A DNA stretch of 21,032 bases from a virus: IMG/VR virus record IMGVR_UViG_3300007559_000029, positions 1-21,032 of that record. One strand, written 5' to 3'. The position numbers and the translations under genes are program-made. Shown here piece by piece: positions 6,945 through 15,448 of the stretch; position 1 is the stretch's first letter, and each line of letters starts with the position of its first letter. Under the pieces are notes generated by a model, which did not search any database, was not told the origin of the DNA, and saw only the letters and a program-made list of their open reading frames with translations.

Positions 6945-9900
6945 CTATGCCATACAAGCAAGTGCACATGTATTGAAAGAGCCGAATTGTGTTCCTAGTT
7001 CTAGAGCGACTCCTGAACTAAATGTTGCAGAATTTACTCTATATGCATATCCATCTGGACCAGTTGATGTTACGTAGAATTTATTTGGTATTGGTGGTGG
7101 GTTATTTACGTTAACCATAACATAGATTGTATCTATAGATTCGGTACAACTATTTACCCCGTTACAGGCGAATACATCTGCAAAGAAATAGTCATACTGA
7201 GGAGAGCTAGTCGGGCTAGGTGTAGTTGGTGCTGGAGTAACTGGTGCAGCGGTAGGACTAGGTGTTATTGGTGCTGGAGTAACTGGTGCTGGTGTTACTG
7301 GTGCTGGAGTAGTTGGTGCTGGAGTAACTGGTGCAGCGGTAGGACTAGGTGTCACGGGAGCAGGTGTCACGGGAGCAGGTGTTACTGGTGCCGGTGTCAC
7401 AGGGGCGGCTGTAGGACTAGGTGTCACGGGAGCAGCGGTAGGACTAGGAGTAGGGGCTGCGGTTGGTGCAGCGGTAGGACTAGGTGTTGGTGCGGCAGTT
7501 GGAGCAGCTGTAGGTGCAGGTGTTATTTGAGTTACTGTGAATGTGATAGTACAATCTCTAGGAATAGTGTTAGATTGGTTTATGAATGTTATCCTAAATG
7601 CTAACTCTGGTTGTGATCCTTTTTTAATTCTGTTTCCTCTATTTAATTCACCGTCCGTAATTTTAATTCTACTTCCACTTAACTCTCCATTAAATTTAGG
7701 TTCTTCGTAATTATGTCTAAAGGTCATAGCAGATCCAGAAGGAACTACAATTCTTTCCGAGTATGCTGTACTTCTCTCTACTAACTGTGTATAAGATCCT
7801 CCGTGAGTTCCTACCGTAAAAGCAGTATCTATTGACCCAGAATAGTCTTGGAATATAGTACTAACACTTACGTGCTTTGCTTTATTTCTTTCTAACTTAT
7901 GAGGTTTAATTATAATACCGGTAATAGCTGTTGATCTACCTGGTATAAAATCTTTAATGATTCTAAATAAAGCATTATCAAAAAAACGTATTAACCTAAT
8001 ATAATCCATTAGGTCATATCTATCTAGATTTCCTAGTATTACTTTACGATGTTTCTCTAATGCAGTGTATTCAGATTTATAAGAGTCTCTAGGGTCACCA
8101 ATATAGTCGTCTATGTTAAAGTTTGAAAAACCTAATACAGCACTTTGAGAAACTATATAATTATCTATATTCTTAGAAGGAGCTAATCCTACTTCAACAA
8201 AATTTAAGTCATCAGAGTACTCATATTCTCTTCTAACAATAGAAGTGTAATTTGATAATGCATCACCAGTAATAACTGTACCGTCATTATCTGTTCTTAA
8301 TTTTAAAGAAGAACTATGGTGTAGTTGTGTTGGTCCATAAAAACCTGGTCCTATTTTTTGACCGCCTGCAATACCTATTTCTAAAATCTGAGAAGGTATG
8401 CCGAATGAGTTTATTAAAGCTCTTAAACCTCTTTCAGTTCCTTTTGCTTTAGTTAATAAAGGTAAGTTGTGGTATATTCGCTTGTATACTTCTTTCTGGT
8501 AATTATCAAATGGCATTGGTTGTAAATACGCATTTGTAGAACCTGAGGTAATTATTTTATATTCGTTTATTTGTTCACTTCCGGATATATAAGACTCACC
8601 TATAAATGCTCCAAATATAGATTCTAAGTTAAAGTTACTATTATATAACTTAACTCCAAAATTTTCTAGAGTAGTTCTTACTAAGTCTTTAGATATGCCG
8701 AAGTTAATTCTATTATCAGCATCATACTTATCACTTACAGCTTTTTGATATATCCATATATTATCAAAATGTTGTGCGAGCATATTAATAAAAAGGAGAG
8801 CAGGATTGTTACCTTGATCTTCTCTTAAAAATACTGGTAATGTATTCGTTAATGCATTTAAGTTACTTACATCAAAATTAGAAGCAATTTCTAATTGACC
8901 ACTATACCAGTTTGATGCTTGTGCTGTGGAACTTGCCTGGTTTTTAAATGGTCTTGTAGTGTTAGATTTAGGCCAGCTATTAGATCCACTTTCAAAATAT
9001 AAAAATCTATCGTAATGGTCAAAGTTATTTACAATACCTTCAATTAAAGATTCATAATAATCTCTACTACCCGTAATACCGAATCTTATGTACCCTGTAT
9101 TACTTAGAGTTTGCAAAGAAGTTTCGTATGATTTTATTAAATCTACTTTATATTTAAAATTTCTTAATCTCTCTTCTGCTGAAGAAAAGTTTATAAAGTC
9201 TGAATAGTTGCTATGGTCTATGCTAATTTGAGCGCTGCTCTCTTCAAATAAAGAGTATAACTCGTAATAAGAACTAGTAACCGGGTAGCTAAATAGTTCA
9301 TTATAATTAAAAAAACCTGTAGGGTTATTATTATCCTCTACTAATTCTATATCAAAATTAGGTCCTTTTAAATGAGGAAATACTATTTCATCCGGTATTA
9401 CTTCTGTATCGATTTCAAACACTACAGAGTCTGATACTAACTCAACTACTCTAAACGTATCTTTAAATTCAAAATCTACCGGTAAAGGTTCATATAGCTT
9501 TATAGCTAAAGCTTTTCCTCCTCTATAATCTATAAGATCAATATTAATACCTATCAATAACCTGTTATCTCCAAAATTTAATCTGAAATCTTGAAAATAA
9601 GAAAGACTTTCTAGTTTTCTTTTAATTTCAGAAGTAAATTTAATTAGATCTTGTAAAGATACTTCATTACTTAACGCTAAAATTTCTGTTCTATCAGACG
9701 ATAATTCTTCTATGAAAAAGTTACCTTCAAAAATAAAATTATCGTTGCTATATAGATTATTTAAGAAGTTATAGAGTAAACTAACTTGTCCATAACTGTA
9801 TCCTAATTGGCTAGCGTCTGCTTCTGGGGATATATTTAGCTCAGATATTTTACCTGATTCGTATTGTGTAAATGTAATATGATTAAACTCGGGAAAGTAG

Positions 9901-10091
9901 GAATCAACAGAAAATAACCGCTGATCATCTACTCCATATACGTGTAACTCTACTGTATGTTTTTCAGGTTTAAAATTACTATTCAGGTAAAAGTTATCTA
10001 CTAAATTCCTATCTTTTTCATTTAGGTTTTTAGTCACTATACCTAATTGACTAGGAACTCCTGTGGATACTATGTAATTAGTTTTTGACAT
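6945..10091 (-). CDS. Large baseplate/tail protein (gp7-sized) with Pro/Thr/Ala repeat and Cys-containing tip
   Basis: 1048 residues, the largest gene here. Residues 1-850 are non-repetitive; around 425-500 is LLFINMLAQHFDNIWIYQKA and a long conserved-looking stretch, and around 545-567 a LPLLTKAKGTERGLRALINS segment followed by FGIP. A 'LP.L.KAKGT...L..L...FGIP' motif recurs in large baseplate-associated proteins of T4-like environmental phages. Residues about 855-963 are a PTAAP/PSPTAAP/VTPAP repeat. The last 85 residues form a separate domain with paired cysteines (CNGVNSC and, at the very end, CALACMA). Position after gp6 and size (T4 gp7 is 1032 residues) suggest a wedge protein equivalent to gp7, carrying an extra surface-exposed stalk and tip. 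That equivalence is inferred, not shown by similarity. Confidence 0.65.
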   Translation of the reverse strand: MSKTNYIVSTGVPSQLGIVTKNLNEKDRNLVDNFYLNSNFKPEKHTVELHVYGVDDQRLFSVDSYFPEFNHITFTQYESGKISELNISPEADASQLGYSYGQVSLLYNFLNNLYSNDNFIFEGNFFIEELSSDRTEILALSNEVSLQDLIKFTSEIKRKLESLSYFQDFRLNFGDNRLLIGINIDLIDYRGGKALAIKLYEPLPVDFEFKDTFRVVELVSDSVVFEIDTEVIPDEIVFPHLKGPNFDIELVEDNNNPTGFFNYNELFSYPVTSSYYELYSLFEESSAQISIDHSNYSDFINFSSAEERLRNFKYKVDLIKSYETSLQTLSNTGYIRFGITGSRDYYESLIEGIVNNFDHYDRFLYFESGSNSWPKSNTTRPFKNQASSTAQASNWYSGQLEIASNFDVSNLNALTNTLPVFLREDQGNNPALLFINMLAQHFDNIWIYQKAVSDKYDADNRINFGISKDLVRTTLENFGVKLYNSNFNLESIFGAFIGESYISGSEQINEYKIITSGSTNAYLQPMPFDNYQKEVYKRIYHNLPLLTKAKGTERGLRALINSFGIPSQILEIGIAGGQKIGPGFYGPTQLHHSSSLKLRTDNDGTVITGDALSNYTSIVRREYEYSDDLNFVEVGLAPSKNIDNYIVSQSAVLGFSNFNIDDYIGDPRDSYKSEYTALEKHRKVILGNLDRYDLMDYIRLIRFFDNALFRIIKDFIPGRSTAITGIIIKPHKLERNKAKHVSVSTIFQDYSGSIDTAFTVGTHGGSYTQLVERSTAYSERIVVPSGSAMTFRHNYEEPKFNGELSGSRIKITDGELNRGNRIKKGSQPELAFRITFINQSNTIPRDCTITFTVTQITPAPTAAPTAAPTPSPTAAPTAAPTPSPTAAPVTPSPTAAPVTPAPVTPAPVTPAPVTPSPTAAPVTPAPTTPAPVTPAPVTPAPITPSPTAAPVTPAPTTPSPTSSPQYDYFFADVFACNGVNSCTESIDTIYVMVNVNNPPPIPNKFYVTSTGPDGYAYRVNSATFSSGVALELGTQFGSFNTCALACMA
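7203..7528 (-). repeat. Pro/Thr/Ala-rich coding tandem repeat (PTAAP / VTPAP units)
   Basis: About 325 nt inside the 1048-residue protein encode roughly 108 residues made of PTAAPT, PSPTAAP and VTPAP units. At DNA level the block GGTGCAGCGGTAGGACTAGG recurs (near 7249, 7331 and 7466, with variants near 7405 and 7432), interleaved with GTCACGGGAGCAGGT and GGTGCTGGAGTAACT units. Both synonymous and amino-acid variation between units shows repeated expansion and drift. The repeat keeps the reading frame. Such Pro-rich stretches usually make an extended, flexible or glycosylatable stalk. Confidence 0.85.
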
Positions 10092-10437
10092 TCTGATTAG
10101 CTACTTGTTCTTGTAATGCAATAATCTCGCTTTCGTTATCTATAATCTGTGCTCTTAGATTTGTTATTTCATCTAAGAGAGGTTGTATATCGGCAGTAGA
10201 ATCATCTAACCTGTATAATTCTGAGCTTCTTTTTATTAAATATTCATGGGTTCCAGCTTCTCCGTTAATTGGAATTTCATAAAAAAGTTCTTCGTATAAT
10301 GCAAAGAAGTCTTCAATAGTTAACTGAGTATTTTCAGGTACAGGCTGTTTAAAGGTTGTAAATTCTCTTTTTACAACTTTATTAATATGTTCTTTATTAT
10401 ATACCGTCTTCCGAACTGGTACCGGGTTATTAGCCAT
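10078..10437 (-). CDS. Small phage protein with C-terminal coiled coil
   Basis: 119 residues. A basic N-terminus (MANNPVPVRKTVYNKEHINK) leads into an acidic region (IEDFFALYEELFYEIPINGE) and then a C-terminal heptad-like helix from about residue 82 to 116 (IQPLLDEITNLRAQIIDNES and on). The start overlaps the previous stop by 8 nt and the stop overlaps the start of the 1048-residue gene by 14 nt, so it is tightly coupled between two virion genes. A coiled-coil linker, chaperone or small baseplate component is possible. I do not recognise the family. Confidence 0.65.
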   Translation of the reverse strand: MANNPVPVRKTVYNKEHINKVVKREFTTFKQPVPENTQLTIEDFFALYEELFYEIPINGEAGTHEYLIKRSSELYRLDDSTADIQPLLDEITNLRAQIIDNESEIIALQEQVANQNVKN

Positions 10438-11545
10438 TACGTACTATTTTAAAAACATTACCATTATCTACCACTGTTGTACTCCCATCAAGAGTTGATT
10501 TTACTAATATACGATAATATCTCTCTGGTTGCAACCCTTCCATGTAAACATCAAAGTAACTTCCGTTATTATCAGCACTTATTTTTGTAAAAACTGTATT
10601 AAAATCTACTACCATCTCTTCTGTATGTTCATCTCTTAATCCCCAATACGAAGCAGCAGGTAGTTTATAGTTAGTTAGGTATACAGATCCTGTTGTAAAA
10701 GTTCTTGTAGGATATTTAGGTCTTGCATGTACTCTAAATCTTTGCTTTCCGGCATCTACATACTCCCCTTTATTATTTTTAATATTAATAGTTGCGTCAC
10801 TTGTACTTAATTCCGTCAATGTACTACTATAAACAGTATCATTCCATCCGAATTCTAAGTACGGAGGGTATATTGTATTAGTGTTTCCACTAAAGTATTT
10901 TAAACGTATAGAGGATGTAGTATTAAATTCAAGATCATTTGTCAGTTTCAGTATAAACCCGTTATTAACGATTGTAGAGGCGTTATGAGCCTTTACTCCA
11001 TTAGTTACGTTTATATGAATATCATTATTTGAATTTAGTTCCTGTAATTGAGTACTTTCGTAATTTACTCCTGCAGATCCTGTATACCAGCTACCACCTC
11101 CGATATATGTAGCATTGTATGAACTTTCTACTCCTGCTGGCATTGTAATGGTGTTAGAGGGTAATGTCCAGTTTCCGGTTCCATTACCTAATCTATATAC
11201 CCAACTTGCACCGGATTGATCGGTTGGTGAATCCCCATACTTTCCTATTCCCTGAGTCCATGTATTGTATAGCGGGTAAGCTTTTAATGAGTACTCTGTA
11301 GGTATTTCGTAAGCAGATGCTAAACTTAAGTGGATACTCGCACTGTAGTTATTACTACCTATAATGTTTGTTACAACATTTGCAATATCTGTACTATTAA
11401 ATTTTAACAATGCTCTTGCTGTTTGACCTACTTCTGAGATAGGGTAGCCACCGATTTCGATTATCTCATCTAAACCTGCATTACCGGTTACTGCTTCAGT
11501 AAAAATAAATGTATCCTTTTCTGGGAAGATTCTATATATTGCCAT
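10430..11545 (-). CDS. Putative structural protein with DNRLRE-like beta-sandwich
   Basis: 371 residues. The first ~230 residues have the order of a DNRLRE/CBM96-type jelly roll: a 'DTFIF' strand, an 'IEIGG' strand, 'ARALLKFNSTDI', then 'SASIHLSLASAYEIP', 'SLKAYPLYNTWTQG' and a late 'LEFGWND' strand. In that family 'ALL.FD...I' followed by 'V..V...W.EG' is diagnostic, and members are often surface-exposed. The C-terminal part (from about 260) looks like an Ig-type or fibronectin-like domain (RFRVHARPKYPTRTFTTGSV, ending TVVDNGNVFKIVRNG). It lies directly after gp6 (1-nt gap) in the operon, so a baseplate-decorating or adhesive structural role is likely. The domain call is from pattern only. 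Confidence 0.55.
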   Translation of the reverse strand: MAIYRIFPEKDTFIFTEAVTGNAGLDEIIEIGGYPISEVGQTARALLKFNSTDIANVVTNIIGSNNYSASIHLSLASAYEIPTEYSLKAYPLYNTWTQGIGKYGDSPTDQSGASWVYRLGNGTGNWTLPSNTITMPAGVESSYNATYIGGGSWYTGSAGVNYESTQLQELNSNNDIHINVTNGVKAHNASTIVNNGFILKLTNDLEFNTTSSIRLKYFSGNTNTIYPPYLEFGWNDTVYSSTLTELSTSDATINIKNNKGEYVDAGKQRFRVHARPKYPTRTFTTGSVYLTNYKLPAASYWGLRDEHTEEMVVDFNTVFTKISADNNGSYFDVYMEGLQPERYYRILVKSTLDGSTTVVDNGNVFKIVRNG

Positions 11546-11546
11546 T

Positions 11547-13370
11547 TTATAATGTTGTTACTCGTCCTTGAATATCTATTTCAGGAAATTTAATTTCAAA
11601 AATACAAGGATCATAAGAAGGGTAAACCATATTACCCCTTGTTGCTCCTTTTATATCGTATGCCTTTTTTGAGTAGTTGCCGACTACTTTATTTTCAAAA
11701 TAAATCTTTTCTACGCTCTGTACTCCTTTAACTCTATCTAGTAGTGTATAGATACTTGATATATTAATAGGTTGATTTATAGACCATTTACTGATATTAA
11801 AATAATCTATAAGTACTGTATTACATGCTAATAATACATCTCTAGATACGTAATTAGGTAATGTTATAATTTCATATTTTAACCCTACGTTAACTATAAA
11901 AGCATCTTTTATATTTACAGCATCTGTTAATAACATGTACTGAGAAAGATAAGTTTTTAAATTTTGTTTTAAATTTGTAGTAGCTATTGTAACTTGTTTT
12001 TCTGAATTATAAGCTAAAACATATAAAGATAATGCTAATGGATTTGAATCATAAGCTCCACCTAGTAGGTTAGCATTTGTAGATTGATCCTGTGTAACAT
12101 AAACTTTAGATACAGAACCGTATAGTGGGGGTAGTGATAAGCTTCTGATTGCGTAATCTTGTAAAGTTACCGCTCGATTTTGTTCTGAATAAGCTCTTAA
12201 ACTATTCTGTCTCAGTTCATCTACTGAATCTCCGTCTCGTCCACCGGTTGCTGGTAAAGGGTTATTAAAGGTTAGTGTATTTGCTTTACTCTGATCTGGT
12301 GCGGCTACTGTTACTAACTCTACCTGGTTTATACTATTAGCAGGAACGTTTGATTCTACTCCTCCTCCTACTATGTACCTTACAGTTAGGGTTGTATTAG
12401 ACGGTGCTATGCCGTATGATTTTGAAAATAAAAAGTTAGAAGGATCAAAAGCATAATCTAGTCTACTAATACCTTGATTTGTTCCTATTCCTACATTAGT
12501 AGGGTCTGGTAAAAAAACTTCATCGTCAGAAGCACTTATGTTTATACCTGCTCCAAATTGGATCTGTAAATTCCCTTGAGAGGTTAGCCTAGTTACAAAA
12601 CGTCTAGGTACTTTTTTCAACCTTAGAAGACTGGGTACTTGGTTTTTATCAGAAGATGTATTGCTTTGCTCTTCGTATATTGTATCTTGACCTAAAAAAG
12701 GAACTTCATACCAGTTGTTTCCATCACTATCGGTAATATCTAAAACGCCTACTATGTTAGTATCTTCTATAGTTAACGTAAGAAACTTTTCAGATGCACC
12801 TATTATTTTTGTACTTTGTTTTAACTCTCCTGAGATTGCATTTACTTTTTTTGTAAGTTTATATTCTGCAGGATACCCATTAGCAATACTTTCTATTCTA
12901 ACTTCTGTAGGGTTTAAAGAGCTTGAGAAAGCAAAATCGATTTTATCGTTTATAATAAATTTAGGGTCACCAAATGTAGTTGCTCGTAATCTTGTATTAG
13001 GTTGTACTACTAGTGCTTGATTCCAGTTAGGTAAGTAGTTAGGTGCTACTGCGTTAACTCTTTGAGATACTTCTATTTCTACTTCTGATACATTTGTGGA
13101 TTTAGGACGGTACCCCATCATGTATGCTAAGTTGTACAGGTTAGCAGGATCTTTAGCGTGTTGTAAAAATGTCTCTTGTAGCTGTGTATCTTGGTAAAAA
13201 GAGAGTACATCACCCACATAAGATGCCATCTCAATAAACATCATACCCGGGGAGGTAGGTGAAAAATCGTTATACGTATCTGGGAAATAATTCTTAGCAA
13301 ATTCTACGAGTTGTTCTCTAAAATTACTGAAATCCCTGTTTATATATTTTATGTCTCTTTCTTGGGCCAT
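11547..13370 (-). CDS. gp6: Baseplate wedge protein, gp6 / Baseplate_J-like
   Basis: 607 residues (T4 gp6 is 660). The N-terminus has IKYINRDFSNFREQLVEFAK, then DTYNDFSPTSPGMMFIEMAS and YVGDVLSFYQDTQLQETFL, the hallmark start of gp6-type wedge proteins in T4-like phages. Later stretches typical of Baseplate_J are GGRDGDSVDELRQNSLRAYS followed by EQNRAVTLQDYAIRSL (about residues 380-410) and a C-terminal region with VNIKDAFIVNVGLKYEI. In T4, gp6 dimers join neighbouring wedges and form the inner ring around the hub. The gene follows gp25 with a TAATG 1-nt overlap, and gp25-gp6 neighbourhood is common in contractile injection systems. The T4 gp6 equivalence is secure at family level. Confidence 0.9.
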   Translation of the reverse strand: MAQERDIKYINRDFSNFREQLVEFAKNYFPDTYNDFSPTSPGMMFIEMASYVGDVLSFYQDTQLQETFLQHAKDPANLYNLAYMMGYRPKSTNVSEVEIEVSQRVNAVAPNYLPNWNQALVVQPNTRLRATTFGDPKFIINDKIDFAFSSSLNPTEVRIESIANGYPAEYKLTKKVNAISGELKQSTKIIGASEKFLTLTIEDTNIVGVLDITDSDGNNWYEVPFLGQDTIYEEQSNTSSDKNQVPSLLRLKKVPRRFVTRLTSQGNLQIQFGAGINISASDDEVFLPDPTNVGIGTNQGISRLDYAFDPSNFLFSKSYGIAPSNTTLTVRYIVGGGVESNVPANSINQVELVTVAAPDQSKANTLTFNNPLPATGGRDGDSVDELRQNSLRAYSEQNRAVTLQDYAIRSLSLPPLYGSVSKVYVTQDQSTNANLLGGAYDSNPLALSLYVLAYNSEKQVTIATTNLKQNLKTYLSQYMLLTDAVNIKDAFIVNVGLKYEIITLPNYVSRDVLLACNTVLIDYFNISKWSINQPINISSIYTLLDRVKGVQSVEKIYFENKVVGNYSKKAYDIKGATRGNMVYPSYDPCIFEIKFPEIDIQGRVTTL

Positions 13371-13780
13371 TATTGCTGAATATTAATAATTACTTCATCT
13401 TCAATATTACTATCTAAGATATTATATTTTAAATAGAATTCAATTGAGTTTTTATCTGGATCTGCTATTAAAGATATATCATTAGTAATAACTTTTGGAA
13501 AATAGTCCATTAACTCTTGTCTTATTTTAATCTTTAAGAAGTTAAGTTTATCTTCTGTTATTTGTTCGAATAGTTCTGAAGGTAGTCCACTACCAAAAGA
13601 TGGGTTCATATATCTCTCACCTCTCCCTGTAAGAAAATAATTAATTAGGTTATTTCTAACTGCATCTTTAGTAAAGTAGTTAGAATTAAAAACAGCTTGT
13701 CCAGAAAAAGGTAGATTTACACCTACAGCTTTTCTTGGCTGTCTATCTAACGGATTTATTTTCTTTACATCAAATGCCAT
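13370..13780 (-). CDS. gp25: Baseplate wedge protein gp25 (GPW_gp25 / TssE-like)
   Basis: 136 residues (T4 gp25 is 132). The key region TGRGERYMNPSFGSGLPSEL (51-70) followed by FEQ is the GPW/gp25 signature, the same region as the conserved Glu-Arg motif in TssE. An N-terminal FSGQAVFNSNYFTKDAVRNN helix precedes it and a beta-rich C-terminus (IDPDKNSIEFYL-like, VIINIQQ end) follows. In T4-like phages gp25 binds gp6 and gp53 in the wedge core and helps nucleate the sheath. Both ends overlap neighbours by one base (TAATG), showing translational coupling to the preceding helical protein and to gp6. Confidence 0.9.
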   Translation of the reverse strand: MAFDVKKINPLDRQPRKAVGVNLPFSGQAVFNSNYFTKDAVRNNLINYFLTGRGERYMNPSFGSGLPSELFEQITEDKLNFLKIKIRQELMDYFPKVITNDISLIADPDKNSIEFYLKYNILDSNIEDEVIINIQQ

Positions 13781-14220
13781 TATTCTATTCCTTTACGTTG
13801 TTTATCTTTCTGATTAGCAGCTTCTAATATCTGTTTTGCTTTACCTATAAAAGGCAATTGGCTTAAATCTATTCCTGGTTGACTACCGCCTTCTAAGTTC
13901 ATCTGATGTGCTACTGTGCTAGCCATGCTTGGCATATGAGCTCCTTCGCCCATAATAGCTGCTGCATCGGCTGATGTCATACTTGCTCTTGTCATTTGTA
14001 ACATATCTTCGATCGGGTTACCGGTTGGAACATACTTTTTAGGCTGCGGAGCAGGTGCTTTAAAATTAGTAACCTGCTTAGCTTCTGTTTTTTGTTCAGT
14101 TTGCAAAGAAGTAGGGTTACTGGCAATCTTAACAGCTTCGATTAATACCTCTCTAAGCTGGTCTTTAAATGCTTTTTCTACTTCTTCTCGTATAACTTTC
14201 CTAAGTTCTTCTAGTTTCAT
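13780..14220 (-). CDS. Unknown phage protein, helical N-terminus, low-complexity middle
   Basis: 146 residues. Residues 1-35 are a strongly charged amphipathic helix (MKLEELRKVIREEVEKAFKD). A Gln/Thr/Pro/Ala-rich linker follows (about 38-70), then a Met-rich segment (MLQMTRASMTSADAAAIMGE) and a short C-terminus ending KDKQRKGIE. The helix start is of a kind often seen in small phage virion or assembly proteins. It sits just upstream of gp25 with a TAATG overlap. T4 has tail and baseplate chaperones near this region of the genome, but I see no motif to connect it to one. Start is the only ATG that leaves the helix intact. Confidence 0.6.
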   Translation of the reverse strand: MKLEELRKVIREEVEKAFKDQLREVLIEAVKIASNPTSLQTEQKTEAKQVTNFKAPAPQPKKYVPTGNPIEDMLQMTRASMTSADAAAIMGEGAHMPSMASTVAHQMNLEGGSQPGIDLSQLPFIGKAKQILEAANQKDKQRKGIE

Positions 14221-14250
14221 ATTTATAAATAGTTAGTATATTAAAGTTTA

Positions 14251-15447
14251 TTATTGTAATTGGTCTAATCTGAATCTAATCTCCCGTACCAGTACGTTTG
14301 CATCACTAGCAAAAGAAGGCTGTCCTTTCATTACGATTATTCCTTGAGAGTTTCTAGCTACTGCAAAGCGTCTTTTAGCTATAGAAGGTGAGGTTGTATC
14401 ATCTATAACTTCAATTAAAAATTCAACTCCGTTTCTAGCTTTATATAGCCCAGTCTGGGCTGGTTGTAGTTGTATTTTGTAACTTCCTAAATTAACTTTA
14501 ATACTATCTAGTAATCCTCTATTTACTAGACTAGTATTCGAGAGTCTATTTAAAAGGTCCTCTAGAAGTTTCTGAGTATTAATTTCATATAGTAACCAAT
14601 CTAAACCTGTTAAAGGATTTAACCAGGTATCAAGTCCGTTTTTTGCTCTATTATTTACTATATATTTGTTTCCATCTAATCCTTCTACGATATCTCTTCT
14701 CTCATCTGTATGAATATATATTATTCCGGATTTATAAGGACCTCTAAAACAGTTTCTTCCATAGTTACTTCCATCTTCTACACTGTCTGCATACTTAATT
14801 GGATCAATTAAAGTTTCTTGTACTAGTCTTGGGACTAATCTTGAAATAATAAAATTCCCACCTATATCTACTAACCCTAACTTAGATAATTCTTCCGGTG
14901 TTAGGCTATCTTTGAGTTCATTTTCTATACTACAGAATGCAATCGGACTATCAAGTAAGGATAACTTAGAATTAATATCATTTAAAAGATTATCAAAAAA
15001 AGTTGTATCTACAAGAGCTTCAATTCCATCTATAGTTTCTTTTGTTTGTTTAACTAATTCTCTTAACTTGTTAATTAAGTCTGAATATTTGTTTGATATA
15101 GATATAGGTAGACCAATACCTGGAGGAACAGCTTGAGGAATAGGTAATACAAGTAGAACTTTTATTAACTTATCTAGAGTATCTATAGGTGGTTTTAGCT
15201 TTTTTGGTAAAGCCTTATATGTATCTATAATTTTTCTAGAACGTTCTGTAAGATCAGATAAAGTTTGTTTTGATTTAACTAATTTATCTAAAGTTTGTTG
15301 TTTAGGACATGCATTTGCTTGTACAAAAGTTGATATTGTAGATTGGATTTTCTGTTGCACCTTATCTTGTAGTTGGGCTTGCAATCCTCCTATCTTACTT
15401 CCTATAAAAGCAGTTACCTTTGATTCCGGTATAGTTATAAATGGCAT
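14251..15447 (-). CDS. Unknown baseplate-region structural protein
   Basis: 398 residues. The first ~200 residues are mainly helical with coiled-coil features (LQAQLQDKVQQKIQSTISTF; KLVKSKQTLSDLTERSRKII; KYSDLINKLRELVKQTKETI), interrupted by a hydrophobic Pro/Leu/Ile segment (LIKVLLVLPIPQAVPPGIGL) that could be a membrane-active or core-packing helix. The rest is beta-rich, with a VRIDL/IEVIDDTTSP type of strand and an ending IRFRLDQLQ. It lies immediately after the spike candidate (1-nt gap) and before gp25. Co-location suggests a hub or spike-associated component, or possibly a tape-measure-like or cap protein, but length is short for a tape measure. I do not recognise the family. Confidence 0.6.
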   Translation of the reverse strand: MPFITIPESKVTAFIGSKIGGLQAQLQDKVQQKIQSTISTFVQANACPKQQTLDKLVKSKQTLSDLTERSRKIIDTYKALPKKLKPPIDTLDKLIKVLLVLPIPQAVPPGIGLPISISNKYSDLINKLRELVKQTKETIDGIEALVDTTFFDNLLNDINSKLSLLDSPIAFCSIENELKDSLTPEELSKLGLVDIGGNFIISRLVPRLVQETLIDPIKYADSVEDGSNYGRNCFRGPYKSGIIYIHTDERRDIVEGLDGNKYIVNNRAKNGLDTWLNPLTGLDWLLYEINTQKLLEDLLNRLSNTSLVNRGLLDSIKVNLGSYKIQLQPAQTGLYKARNGVEFLIEVIDDTTSPSIAKRRFAVARNSQGIIVMKGQPSFASDANVLVREIRFRLDQLQ

Positions 15448-15448
15448 A

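Noticed and set aside
7203-7528. CRISPR-like or insertion-sequence repeats
   Set aside because: The repeats are in frame and encode a Pro/Thr/Ala tract inside a long gene, so they are coding repeats.
12715-13020. Plus-strand open frame of 101 codons opposite gp6
   Set aside because: Antisense shadow of a well-supported gp6-like gene with no recognisable motif.
14218-14231. TATAAATA late-promoter element on both strands at the start of the 13780-14220 gene
   Set aside because: On the minus strand the element overlaps the start codon at 14220, so transcription would begin inside the gene with no useful internal start. It is best explained by AT-rich chance sequence.
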